From NCBI GenBank assembly GCA_029226955.1, contig JAQXZA010000010.1, positions 1 through 39,278 of the forward strand: a stretch of 39,278 nt of DNA. The letters are read 5' to 3'. This DNA comes from Clostridia bacterium (GTDB taxonomy: Bacteria > Bacillota > Clostridia > Oscillospirales > Acutalibacteraceae). Both the position numbers and the translations under genes were made by a program. Shown one piece after another: positions 32,463 to 39,278 of the stretch. The notes below the pieces were generated by a model. The model was not told where the DNA came from, ran no database searches, and was given only the letters and a program-made list of their open reading frames with translations. Position 1 is the stretch's first letter, and the number at the start of each line of letters is the position of its first letter.

Positions 32463-33446
32463 ATGAAGAAGTTAATAATGATAGCTTTAATAAGCACAAT
32501 GATAATAGGCTGTTCCGCCTGTAACAGCAGTTCTGACAGTAGTGTGCCGTCAGAATCCGATATTGCGGCAGAAGAAAGTATAAACAGTGACGGATATATA
32601 AATAACGGTGAATATATATATAAAATATTGGAAGATGATACAGTAGCCATAGTTGAATATGTAGGCACAGAAAAGAACCTGATTATACCCGATAAAATAG
32701 ATGACAGAAGCGTTTCAGGCATAGACCACAGGAATGAAACTTACAGTTTTTCGGATAGTGTAGAGAGTATAGTATTGCCTGAAAGTGTAACTTTTTTGAA
32801 TAATTATGCTTTTGAAGGTTGTCAGAGTCTTAAAAGCATAGTGCTTCCTGAAAGTTTAGAGAAAATTGAATCGGCGGCATTTAAGACCTGTTCTTCATTG
32901 AAAGAAATTGTTATTCCTGACAGCGTATCTGAAATGGGTTTTGATGTTTTTGCAGATTGTAAGTCATTAAAAAGTGTAAAGCTGTCAAAGGGTATGAAAA
33001 TGTTGCGTAGCAGAACATTTCAGAACTGTTTTTCTGTTGAAGAAATTGATATACCTCAGACAATAACAATTTGGGGAGATAGTTGTTTTGAGAACTGTAA
33101 GAGTTTAAAAAATATATCAGTACCCTCTGAACTCAGTGGTTTAGGAAAAAGGGCTTTTTATGGTTGTGAAAGTTTAACCAAAATTGAAATACCTGAACTT
33201 ATATCTTATGTATCGGAAGGTACGTTTGCTGATTGTCCGAGTTTAAAGGAACTGAAAATATTAAACACAAATTTCTTATCTTCGGGCAACGGAGATTATT
33301 ACACCGATGAAGAACATACAAAAGCTATGGAAGAACTTCCTGAACATATAACAATCTATGGATATTCTATGAATTATGACCAAAGTGAAACAGCATTGTA
33401 CAAATACTGTAAAGATAAGGGTATCAAATTTGAAGCATTAGACTAA
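32463..33446 (+). CDS. BspA-type leucine-rich-repeat (LRR_5) lipoprotein
   Basis: A 327-residue surface protein. The N-terminus is a lipoprotein signal (MKKLIMIALISTMIIGC, lipid Cys at residue 17), followed by a Ser/Asp/Glu linker. From about residue 85 there are seven or so LRR_5 repeats of about 23 residues with the core L-x-x-I-x-[IV]-P-x-S-[VL]-x-x-[IL]-x-x-x-x-F-x-x-C-x-S, for example SIVLPESVTFLNNYAFEGCQSL and EIVIPDSVSEMGFDVFADCKSL. This type binds host or plant or microbial surface ligands; the ligand is unknown. It is unusual here: it separates thiG from thiH in the riboswitch-controlled operon and is richer in A+T than thiG, suggesting insertion. GAGG precedes the ATG. Confidence 0.9.
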   Translation: MKKLIMIALISTMIIGCSACNSSSDSSVPSESDIAAEESINSDGYINNGEYIYKILEDDTVAIVEYVGTEKNLIIPDKIDDRSVSGIDHRNETYSFSDSVESIVLPESVTFLNNYAFEGCQSLKSIVLPESLEKIESAAFKTCSSLKEIVIPDSVSEMGFDVFADCKSLKSVKLSKGMKMLRSRTFQNCFSVEEIDIPQTITIWGDSCFENCKSLKNISVPSELSGLGKRAFYGCESLTKIEIPELISYVSEGTFADCPSLKELKILNTNFLSSGNGDYYTDEEHTKAMEELPEHITIYGYSMNYDQSETALYKYCKDKGIKFEALD

Positions 33447-33499
33447 ATGAACAGTCAGAATAATGCTGCAAAAGTTGAAATATCCGCAAAAACAATAAA

Positions 33500-33541
33500 G
33501 GAGGAAGTTACTGTAAAATTTATAGTTCTTTATAAATTTTG
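33500..33541 (+). promoter_or_regulatory. thiH initiation region: Shine-Dalgarno, hairpin, TTG
   Basis: A strong GGAGG (33500-33504) stands 34 nt from the TTG start (33539-33541). Between them a perfect 10-bp inverted repeat, AAAATTTATA (33515-33524) and TATAAATTTT (33531-33540), with a 6-nt loop takes up 26 nt. Folded, it would bring the Shine-Dalgarno to about 10 nt from the start. An in-frame stop at 33533-33535 excludes any earlier start. Confidence 0.65.
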
Positions 33542-34669
33542 AGTAACAAACACACTATGCCTGAACAAATGAATATAATGGACGAAGTTCTTGAAATGTA
33601 CAATAAATATGACTTCAATAAATTTACTGCAACAGATGTCAGAAATGCACTTGCAAAGGACAGATTGGATTATTACGATTATGCCGCACTGCTTTCACCG
33701 GCGGCACTGCCTTTCCTTGAACAAATGGCAGAAAAGGCTCAGAAAATCACAAGACGGCAGTTCGGAAACACAATAGCAATGTTCACACCGATTTATATTG
33801 CGAATTACTGTGAAAATCAGTGTGTTTACTGTGGCTTTAACTGCAAGAACAAAATTCACCGTGCAAAACTGAATCTTGATGAAATCGAGCGTGAATATCA
33901 GGCTATTGCCGCAACAGGACTAAAAGAAATTCTTATTCTCACAGGTGAGTCACGCTCAATGTCGGGAATAGAATATATCGGCGACGCAGTAGAACTTGCA
34001 AAGAAATATTTTTCGCTTATCGGACTTGAAATTTACCCTGTTGACGTTGACGAGTATAAATATCTCCACGAAAGAGGAGCGGATTTTGTAACGGTATTTC
34101 AGGAAACCTATAACACCGATACTTATGCAAAGGTACATCTTGCCGGACAAAAGAGAATTTTCCCTTACCGTATCAACGCACAGGAAAGGGCAATTCTTGG
34201 CGGTATGCGTGGAGTAGGCTTTGGTGCATTACTCGGAATTGACGATTTCCGCCACGACGCATTTTCTGTCGGTGTTCACGCATCACTTGTACAGAAAAAA
34301 TATCCTCACGCTGATATTGCAGTTTCAGTACCACGCTTACGTCCTTATATCAATAATGCGGAAGAAAATCCGAAAGACGTACACGAAAAACAGCTTATGC
34401 AAGTTATGTGTGCTTACAGAATATTTTTACCTTATGCAAGCATAACAATTTCAACACGTGAACGTGCCGAGTTCCGTGACAATGCCGTAAAAATTGCCGC
34501 AACAAAAATTTCAGCCGGTGTATGTGTAGGCATAGGCGGTCGTTCCGAGGAAGAAAAAGGCGACGAACAGTTTGAAATTTCCGACCCACGCACAGTTGAC
34601 GAGGTTGCCGACGCATTGCGTAAAAACGGACTTCAACCGTCATTCAACGATTATATAAGACTTATTTAA
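33539..34669 (+). CDS. thiH: 2-iminoacetate synthase ThiH
   Basis: ThiH is a radical-SAM lyase that cleaves tyrosine to dehydroglycine (2-iminoacetate) and p-cresol, feeding ThiG. The 376-residue product has the cluster motif C91-x3-C95-x2-C98 (ANYCENQCVYCGFNC), GLKEILILTGESRSMSG, LEIYPVDVDEYKYL, FQETYNTDTYAKVHLAGQKR and GGMRGVGFGALLG. It ends GLQPSFNDYIRLI. The C-terminal half carries IAVSVPRLRPY as in the family. The start is TTG 33539, the only one after the in-frame stop that uses the hairpin-linked GGAGG; ATG 33557 would be shorter by six residues. thiE begins 10 bp downstream. Confidence 0.95.
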   Translation: MSNKHTMPEQMNIMDEVLEMYNKYDFNKFTATDVRNALAKDRLDYYDYAALLSPAALPFLEQMAEKAQKITRRQFGNTIAMFTPIYIANYCENQCVYCGFNCKNKIHRAKLNLDEIEREYQAIAATGLKEILILTGESRSMSGIEYIGDAVELAKKYFSLIGLEIYPVDVDEYKYLHERGADFVTVFQETYNTDTYAKVHLAGQKRIFPYRINAQERAILGGMRGVGFGALLGIDDFRHDAFSVGVHASLVQKKYPHADIAVSVPRLRPYINNAEENPKDVHEKQLMQVMCAYRIFLPYASITISTRERAEFRDNAVKIAATKISAGVCVGIGGRSEEEKGDEQFEISDPRTVDEVADALRKNGLQPSFNDYIRLI

Positions 34670-34678
34670 GGTGTAATT

Positions 34679-35278
34679 ATGCTGTTTGTAATAACATCTT
34701 CAAATTTATGCACAGATAATTTTCTTTCAAGGATTGACAGCATAGCAAAAGCAAAGCCCGACAGAATTATTCTCCGTGAAAAACATCTTTCATCAACTGA
34801 ATATATGCACCTTGCACTTGAATGTAAAACAATATGCGAAAAATACAGTGTACCTTTTTTAGTGAACAGTTTTTATGAAGTTGCCGAAAAAATCGGCGTT
34901 TCAGATATACACATTCCGCTTTCGGTTCTTGAAGAAAAGCCGTCGCTTGTTTCGGAATTTAAAACCGTCGGAGTTTCGGTTCACAGTGTTGTTGAGGCAC
35001 AAAAAGCCGAAAAACTCGGTTCGTCTTATGTAATTTTTGGTCATATATTTCCTACCGACTGCAAAAAAGACCTTGCACCACGTGGAACGGATTTACTCAA
35101 AGAAGTTGTATCGTCCGTTGATATTCCGGTTCTTGCAATAGGCGGCATAACAAAAGAGCGAATATCAGATGTTATGAGCACGGGTACAAAGGGAATATGC
35201 GTTATGTCACATTTTATGAAGTGCAAAAATCCTTATGAAGAAATAACTGATTTTAAAAACATCATTGAAAAAGTGTAG
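34679..35278 (+). CDS. thiE: ThiE/TenI family protein (thiamine phosphate synthase or thiazole tautomerase)
   Basis: ThiE couples HMP-PP and thiazole phosphate to thiamine phosphate; its paralogue TenI isomerises the thiazole. The 199-residue TIM barrel has RIILREKHLSSTEYM, the GVSVHSVVEAQKAEKLGSSYVIFGHIFPTDCKKDLAPRGTDLL stretch and IPVLAIGGITKERI. The segment that in ThiE normally reads ND-R with the metal-binding Asp is VNSFYEVAEKIGVSDIHIP, with Ser in place of Asp, which argues for a TenI-like role. The gene completes the thiGH operon (AAGGTG site overlapping the thiH stop). Function as true synthase is therefore uncertain. Confidence 0.8.
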   Translation: MLFVITSSNLCTDNFLSRIDSIAKAKPDRIILREKHLSSTEYMHLALECKTICEKYSVPFLVNSFYEVAEKIGVSDIHIPLSVLEEKPSLVSEFKTVGVSVHSVVEAQKAEKLGSSYVIFGHIFPTDCKKDLAPRGTDLLKEVVSSVDIPVLAIGGITKERISDVMSTGTKGICVMSHFMKCKNPYEEITDFKNIIEKV

Positions 35279-35329
35279 TGATTTATGTGTTCACTGACGA
35301 ATGATGTAAAATGAATGTAGCATAAATAC

Positions 35330-35358
35330 TTGATATTGCCTTTTCTTTGTGCTAAAAT
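35330..35358 (+). promoter_or_regulatory. Promoter of yebC
   Basis: TTGATA (35330-35335), 17-bp spacer and an extended TGC-TAAAAT -10 (35353-35358), the same -10 context as at pyrB. Confidence 0.7.
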
Positions 35359-35392
35359 ATTTCTGACACTAATTACAGGAGGCATTTTTTAT

Positions 35393-36142
35393 ATGTCAGG
35401 ACATTCAAAATGGAGTACCATCAAGCGTAAAAAAGAAAAAACAGATGGTGCAAGAGCAAAAGTATTTACAAAAATAGGTCGTGAACTTGCCGTAGCTGTT
35501 CGTGAGGGCGGCGGTGCAGACCCAGCGTCAAACTCAAAACTGAGAGATTGTATCGCTAAGGCAAAGGCTAACAATGTACCTAACGATAATATTGAGCGTA
35601 TAATCAAAAAAGCTGCCGGCAGCAGTGACCAGAGCAACTATGAGGCTATAACTTATGAAGGTTATGGTCCTTGCGGAATTGCTGTTATTGTTGAAACACT
35701 TACCGACAACAGAAACCGTACAGCCGGAGATATTCGTCATTACTTTGACAAATACGGCGGAAACCTCGGAACACAGGGTTGTGTATCATTTATGTTCTCA
35801 CAAAAGGGCGTTATCGTTATCGAAAAAGAGGGTAATGACGAAGATAAGGTTATGGAGGACGCTCTTGAAGCCGGTGCGGCTGATTTTTCGGCTGAATCAG
35901 ATGATGTGTTTGAAATTTACACAGAACCGGCTGATTTCAGTGCGGTAATGGAAGCACTTTCAGAAAAAGGCTATGAATTTGTTTCAGCAGATGTTTCAAT
36001 GGTTCCCGCAACTTATTCAAAGATTGATGATGAGGAATCTGTAATAAAAATGCAGAAACTCCTTGATATACTCGAAGACAACGACGATGTTCAGAACGTA
36101 TGGCATAATTGGGACTGTCCAGAAATTGATGACGAGGACTGA
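35393..36142 (+). CDS. YebC/PmpR (TACO1) family protein
   Basis: YebC-family proteins act in translation (relief of stalling at proline runs) and in some species as DNA-binding regulators. The 249-residue product begins [38 protein letters not shown], then [28 protein letters not shown] and [23 protein letters not shown], typical domains I to III with an acidic end. ATG 35393 follows AGGAGG by 10 nt; the longer frame from 35330 would read through the promoter. It is the last core gene before the mobile segment. Confidence 0.95.
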   Translation: MSGHSKWSTIKRKKEKTDGARAKVFTKIGRELAVAVREGGGADPASNSKLRDCIAKAKANNVPNDNIERIIKKAAGSSDQSNYEAITYEGYGPCGIAVIVETLTDNRNRTAGDIRHYFDKYGGNLGTQGCVSFMFSQKGVIVIEKEGNDEDKVMEDALEAGAADFSAESDDVFEIYTEPADFSAVMEALSEKGYEFVSADVSMVPATYSKIDDEESVIKMQKLLDILEDNDDVQNVWHNWDCPEIDDED

Positions 36143-36281
36143 AAATATTGTCTGAAATCCGCATAAACACAAGATTTTTTGTGTATTGGTTATAATATAT
36201 AAACCTAAATCACAGCTTGAATTGTGGATTATGTCAAATGATAATGATGTACGATTGTTATGTGTTTTTAGTATGTATATC

Positions 36282-36325
36282 ACAATAAGGGATATTATAT
36301 CCCCCTTATTTCTTTTGATTTTTTC
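36282..36325 (+). terminator. Hairpin with T-rich tail between yebC and the integrase
   Basis: AATAAGGG-ATA pairs with TAT-CCCCCTTATT (two-base bulge), followed by TCTTTTGATTTTTTC. It likely ends yebC transcription or marks the edge of the mobile segment. The rest of 36143-36281 shows no gene. Confidence 0.55.
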
Positions 36326-36346
36326 AAGAGAGATAGGGGGGATTTT

Positions 36347-37267
36347 TTGTTATTAAAAGCAGTTTTGAATGAATTTATTTATGAATGTAAAATTAGAAAT
36401 TTGACACCACAGACAATAAAAAGTTATCGTAATGGCAATAATTTAATGATTCAATGGCTGAATGAGAATAGAAATATTACAGACATTGAACAAGTCAAAT
36501 CAACAGACCTAAAAGCATATATATTTTTAAAATTTGATAATAAAGCAAAAGAAAGTTATATCAATGGCATAATTAAACAAATGAGAGCTTTTTTTAAGTA
36601 TGCTGTTGATAATGAATATATTGCTGTCAATCCTGTTTTAAAAGTAAACTGGGCGAAAGAGTCAAAAACACTGATTAAAACATTCACGAATAAACAAGCT
36701 GTAAAGTTATCTAATGCCTTTACAAATTCAAATTACCTTGAAAGCAGAAACAAGACAATTATAATAATGTTGCTTGATACAGGTATAAGGAATAATGAAT
36801 TGTGTATGCTGACAGATACTTCCATATCTGATAATGTTTTAACTATTCTCGGCAAAGGAAACAAAGAAAGACAAGTAGGCATAAGCCCATTATTGCAAAA
36901 GCAGTTAATTATTTATCACAGAATTAAAAACGCATATTTTCAGGATAAACAAATACACAATGATTTTTTGTTTTTATCGAGAACAGGCAGAAAATGTACA
37001 GTAAATACCATAGAAAACATTATGACAGAAGCTGGTGCAAGAATTGGAATTGATGACAATATAAGATGTTCTCCACACACTTGCAGACATTTCTATGCAC
37101 AAACTATGGTAAAGAACGGCATAGATATTTACAGTTTATCAAGATTGTTAGGACACGGAAATATTAGCATAACACAAAGATATCTTGAATCAATGCTTGA
37201 TAAAGATATTGTTGACAGAAGTATTAAAACAAGCCCCCTTATGACTATTGACAACAGAAAGGATTGA
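36347..37267 (+). CDS. Tyrosine recombinase/integrase
   Basis: A 306-residue site-specific recombinase. The N-terminal SAM-like DNA-binding domain (residues 1-95) includes FIYECKIRNLTPQTIKSYRNG. The catalytic domain has R148 (TGIRNNEL), a lysine hairpin GKGNKERQVG, H244-x2-R247 (PHTCRHFYAQ), H270 (LGHGN) and nucleophile Y279 (TQRYLES), so all catalytic residues are present. It resembles XerC/D-like integrases of clostridial elements. The TTG start follows AGGGGGGA. AGA/ATA-rich codon use differs from the core genes and, with the resolvase downstream, indicates a mobile element. No tRNA target is visible. Confidence 0.93.
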   Translation: MLLKAVLNEFIYECKIRNLTPQTIKSYRNGNNLMIQWLNENRNITDIEQVKSTDLKAYIFLKFDNKAKESYINGIIKQMRAFFKYAVDNEYIAVNPVLKVNWAKESKTLIKTFTNKQAVKLSNAFTNSNYLESRNKTIIIMLLDTGIRNNELCMLTDTSISDNVLTILGKGNKERQVGISPLLQKQLIIYHRIKNAYFQDKQIHNDFLFLSRTGRKCTVNTIENIMTEAGARIGIDDNIRCSPHTCRHFYAQTMVKNGIDIYSLSRLLGHGNISITQRYLESMLDKDIVDRSIKTSPLMTIDNRKD

Positions 37268-37273
37268 ATAATT

Positions 37274-37471
37274 ATGGACAGATACCCAAGCACAATAACA
37301 TCATCAAGAGGGAAAATTTACACATCATCAAGTCAGGCATATAAGGACTACTGGACGTTGTCGGAGCGTATCGACAATACAAACATTTTGAACAGCAAAC
37401 TTGAACAGAAAAAGCAATACAGAGATGAGATATATAATATATACTGTCAGCTTGAATACATAGGACAGTGA
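37274..37471 (+). CDS. Small protein of unknown function (65 aa)
   Basis: A 65-residue hydrophilic protein (DRYPSTITSSRGKIYTSSSQAYKDYWTLSERIDNTNILNSKLEQKKQYRDEIYNIYCQLEYIGQ). The second half is predicted helical, possibly coiled coil; the first half is Ser/Thr rich. AAAGGA stands 10 nt before the ATG, and it begins 7 bp after the integrase stop, so it is probably co-transcribed. I do not recognise it. Confidence 0.65.
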   Translation: MDRYPSTITSSRGKIYTSSSQAYKDYWTLSERIDNTNILNSKLEQKKQYRDEIYNIYCQLEYIGQ

Positions 37472-37488
37472 GAAAGGACAGAATCATT

Positions 37489-37938
37489 ATGAACAAGAAC
37501 ACAACAAACACCATTAAAAAGCCGTACGAACTGAAAGCCGAACACAACAAAGATGTATTAAATACTTTTTTTGAGAACAGCACAGCGGATTTTAAGACGC
37601 TTGTTGATGCTTTACTTGCTTTTGGCAACACAAACCCAGATAGAGCAACAGGCAGTATAACGGTATCAATCGGCAATAAAGTAACAGATAACTGCTTTAC
37701 TGCTATGCTTATATCACACACTAACAAACCTGTTATTATGATAGGTAACTGGAACAATGTAGAACCTACATTTTGCATTAAAGACAGCAATTACAGGACA
37801 AATAACATTGTATGTTCTCTTAATTTAACGCTGATAAATAATTTATGCGTTGATAAGATAAGCGACAAAAAGTATATAATTGACTTTAAGTACGATAACA
37901 GTATTGACTATCAGATAGACATAACATACAATAGATAA
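37489..37938 (+). CDS. Hypothetical protein of the mobile segment (149 aa)
   Basis: A 149-residue soluble protein: a helical start (ELKAEHNKDVLNTFFENSTADFKTLVDALLAFG) and then beta-rich sequence (GSITVSIGNKVTD, VIMIGNWNNVEPTFCIKD, KKYIIDFKYDNSIDYQIDITY). No signal or membrane segment. ATG 37489 has AAAGGA 10 nt upstream; the in-frame GTG at 37468 overlaps the previous gene. It lies between the integrase and the resolvase. No family recognised. Confidence 0.65.
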   Translation: MNKNTTNTIKKPYELKAEHNKDVLNTFFENSTADFKTLVDALLAFGNTNPDRATGSITVSIGNKVTDNCFTAMLISHTNKPVIMIGNWNNVEPTFCIKDSNYRTNNIVCSLNLTLINNLCVDKISDKKYIIDFKYDNSIDYQIDITYNR

Positions 37939-37989
37939 CAGACAACAGGAATAACAACAGCGGATAACAACAACAAAATAAAAAATAAT

Positions 37990-38032
37990 AACTGCTTGTA
38001 TTGTATTTAAGATATAATATAAGCAGTTATTT
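37990..38032 (+). terminator. Terminator after the 149-aa gene
   Basis: AACTGCTT and AAGCAGTT pair across an AT-rich loop, followed by ATTTTTAAT. It closes the integrase gene group. Confidence 0.6.
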
Positions 38033-38042
38033 TTAATAATAA

Positions 38043-38157
38043 TATCGCAATAGAGTGTACTCTATTGATATACCCAAAAACGCTTGAAATATATAGCATA
38101 TAAGTTATAAAAATAATTTTGATATATCGCAACAAAGGTATTGACTTTAATGCGATA
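38043..38157 (+). other. Candidate res (resolution) site upstream of the resolvase
   Basis: A near-perfect palindrome CAATAGAGT-GT-ACTCTATTG (38048-38067) lies 135 bp before the resolvase start. TATCGCAA occurs at 38043-38050 and again at 38125-38132, and the inverse TGCGATA at 38151-38157. Resolvases act at a res site next to their gene made of several inverted half-site pairs, and this region fits that architecture. Which pair would be the crossover site is inference. Confidence 0.5.
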
Positions 38158-38169
38158 CTATGATATAAT
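38141..38169 (+). promoter_or_regulatory. Promoter of the resolvase gene
   Basis: TTGACT (38141-38146), 17-bp spacer and TATAAT (38164-38169). The -35 lies between the TATCGCA/TGCGATA inverted arms, so binding there would autoregulate. Confidence 0.75.
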
Positions 38170-38202
38170 TAAGGCACAAAATAGAACAAGGGAGTTGACA
38201 TT

Positions 38203-38787
38203 ATGCGAATAGGTTATATCAGAGTATCAACAGAGGAACAGCACACGGACAGGCAGGAAACAATAATGCAAAAATACGAGGTTGAAAAAGTATTTTCAGA
38301 AAAAATCAGCGGAAAGAACACAGACAGACCGCAATTAAAAGAGATGTTATCTTTTATACGAACAGGCGACACGCTTGTAATTGAAAGCTATTCCCGACTT
38401 GCAAGGAGTACAGCGGATTTAATAAAACTTGTTGAACAGCTGAACAGTAAAGGTGTAAACTTAATTAGCGATAAAGAACACATTGACACAACCACACCGC
38501 AAGGAAAGCTAATGTTTACTATCTTTGCTGGATTAGCTGAATTTGAACGGACTTGCTTGTTAGAGCGACAAAGAGAGGGAATAGCAGAGGCAAAAAAACA
38601 AGGAAAATACAAGGGCAGACAGTCTATAAAGGTTGATAACGAACAATTCCAAGAAGTATATAACCGCTGGAAAAACAATGAAATTACAGCAAGAAAAGCT
38701 ATGGCAGACTTAAATTTAAAACCTGATACATTTTATCGCCGTGTTAAAGCATACGAACAAGCAAACACCAAAACAAAAACAGAGTAA
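38203..38787 (+). CDS. Serine recombinase/resolvase
   Basis: A 194-residue small serine recombinase of the resolvase/invertase family. Catalytic Ser9 lies in GYIRVSTEEQHTDRQ; other family motifs are GKNTDRPQLKEML, VIESYSRLARSTADLIKLVEQL, GKLMFTIFAGLAEFERTCLLERQREGI and the hinge AEAKKQGKYKGR. A C-terminal helix-turn-helix follows with TARKAMADLNLKPDTFYRRVKAY. The ATG has AGGGAG upstream. It carries out strand exchange with double-strand breaks and 5' phosphoserine links. It is likely part of the same mobile element as the integrase. Confidence 0.94.
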   Translation: MRIGYIRVSTEEQHTDRQETIMQKYEVEKVFSEKISGKNTDRPQLKEMLSFIRTGDTLVIESYSRLARSTADLIKLVEQLNSKGVNLISDKEHIDTTTPQGKLMFTIFAGLAEFERTCLLERQREGIAEAKKQGKYKGRQSIKVDNEQFQEVYNRWKNNEITARKAMADLNLKPDTFYRRVKAYEQANTKTKTE

Positions 38788-38832
38788 AGCAAAACAGGAT
38801 ATACACGAACAAATATAAACATAAACAAATAT

Positions 38833-38880
38833 AACAAAAGCTATTGAGTACAAACAATAAACACTCAATAGCTTTTTGTT
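38833..38880 (+). terminator. Terminator after the resolvase gene
   Basis: AACAAAAGCTATTGAGT pairs with ACTCAATAGCTTTTTGTT over 17 bp with one bulge; the T-run is inside the 3' arm. It is a strong hairpin. Confidence 0.8.
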
Positions 38881-39278
38881 ATGCTTGATGTTATGTTTAT
38901 ACAAAAAATAGTTGTTGTTTCTATTGTGACAAATACAAAAAATCCCGATAATAAAACGCTTTATATCAAGTCGATACTATCAACACAATGATTATTTAAT
39001 CGGGATAAATAAAAATAAAAATAAAATATAATACAGATAAACAACATTAAAACAAGGCAAAACAGCGGCAATATATTTTAACTGGATAATGCACCGATAT
39101 ATATTAACCGATACCAAAAAATACAATGCTGATAAACAGGGGGCTATTACACTATCAAAAATGTTTTTTGTATTAGGTTTTTAATCAGTCTGATTGACCT
39201 GTTACTCGACAATTTAAAAAACATACCGATAAAAAAATAAGGATTTATGGGATTCAACACGGTAATAATCAACATAAA
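38881..39278. other. AT-rich region without a recognisable gene
   Basis: I see no credible gene here. It holds an 8-bp inverted repeat ATCCCGAT/ATCGGGAT (38942-38949, 38999-39006), a second copy of CGATACTAT (38972-38980; also at 38153-38161), and ACCGATA three times (39093, 39107 and 39225). The segment continues beyond the window. Confidence 0.5.

Noticed and set aside
36143-36346. tRNA or attachment site next to the integrase
   Set aside because: No tRNA cloverleaf and no convincing direct repeat within the window.

Overview
The window looks like chromosome from a low-to-moderate GC Clostridia, most likely Oscillospiraceae (Ruminococcus-like). This rests on a PASTA-type division PBP, DivIB and a CysE/CysS pair under a T-box, A-purine-rich Shine-Dalgarno sites, many GTG/TTG starts, a lone spoVAE, and YebC/RimO/PgsA of Firmicute type. 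The genus is inference; there is no rRNA in the window.

Layout. (1) 1-487: the 3' end of an IS200/IS605-type tnpB, cut by the window edge. (2) 586-4363: recA-recX-rimO-pgsA, all on +. (3) 4378-6962: a cysteine T-box leader, then cysE-cysS and a terminator. (4) 7013-13305: housekeeping and small genes on both strands: cdd, an N/Q-rich microprotein, an RNA m5C methyltransferase, a GHL10-type surface glycosidase, a DUF1294 membrane protein, a helical-bundle protein, a LUD-domain protein, deoD, and two small unknowns. (5) 13491-16353: a three-gene ABC-2-type exporter with its own promoter and a long leader. (6) 16577-16942: a lone spoVAE on the minus strand. (7) 17072-30183: the division and cell-wall (dcw) cluster, mraZ-rsmH-ftsL-ftsI-[Mur-ligase-like protein]-mraY-ftsW-murG-murA-ftsQ-ftsZ, preceded by a promoter and three 10-bp-phased MraZ boxes. 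murD, murE, murF and murC are absent; a small protein that looks like a Mur ligase without its P-loop sits between ftsI and mraY. (8) 30226-31375: pyrB with a PyrI-like zinc tail. (9) 31400-35278: a TPP-riboswitch thiamine operon, thiG-[LRR lipoprotein]-thiH-thiE/tenI. (10) 35330-36142: yebC. (11) 36347-39278: an AT-richer mobile segment with a tyrosine recombinase, two unknown small genes, and a serine resolvase with a candidate res site; it runs off the window.

How the parts work together: the dcw cluster makes lipid II (MraY, MurG, with MurA supplying the first committed step) and the septal machinery that uses it (FtsW-FtsI, FtsL, FtsQ, FtsZ), with MraZ as the likely autoregulator. RNA-level control is prominent: a Cys T-box for cysES, a TPP riboswitch with terminator for thiGH, and an unusual Shine-Dalgarno/hairpin/TTG arrangement at thiH. 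Short tandem octamer-like repeats occur in two inverted pairs (2323/4784 and 16358/16545), each followed by a similar tail. The observations I would look at first are the P-loop-less Mur-like protein at the murE/F position, the thiH initiation region, the candidate res site, the 40-aa NSS-like microprotein, and PyrB with only the zinc module of PyrI.
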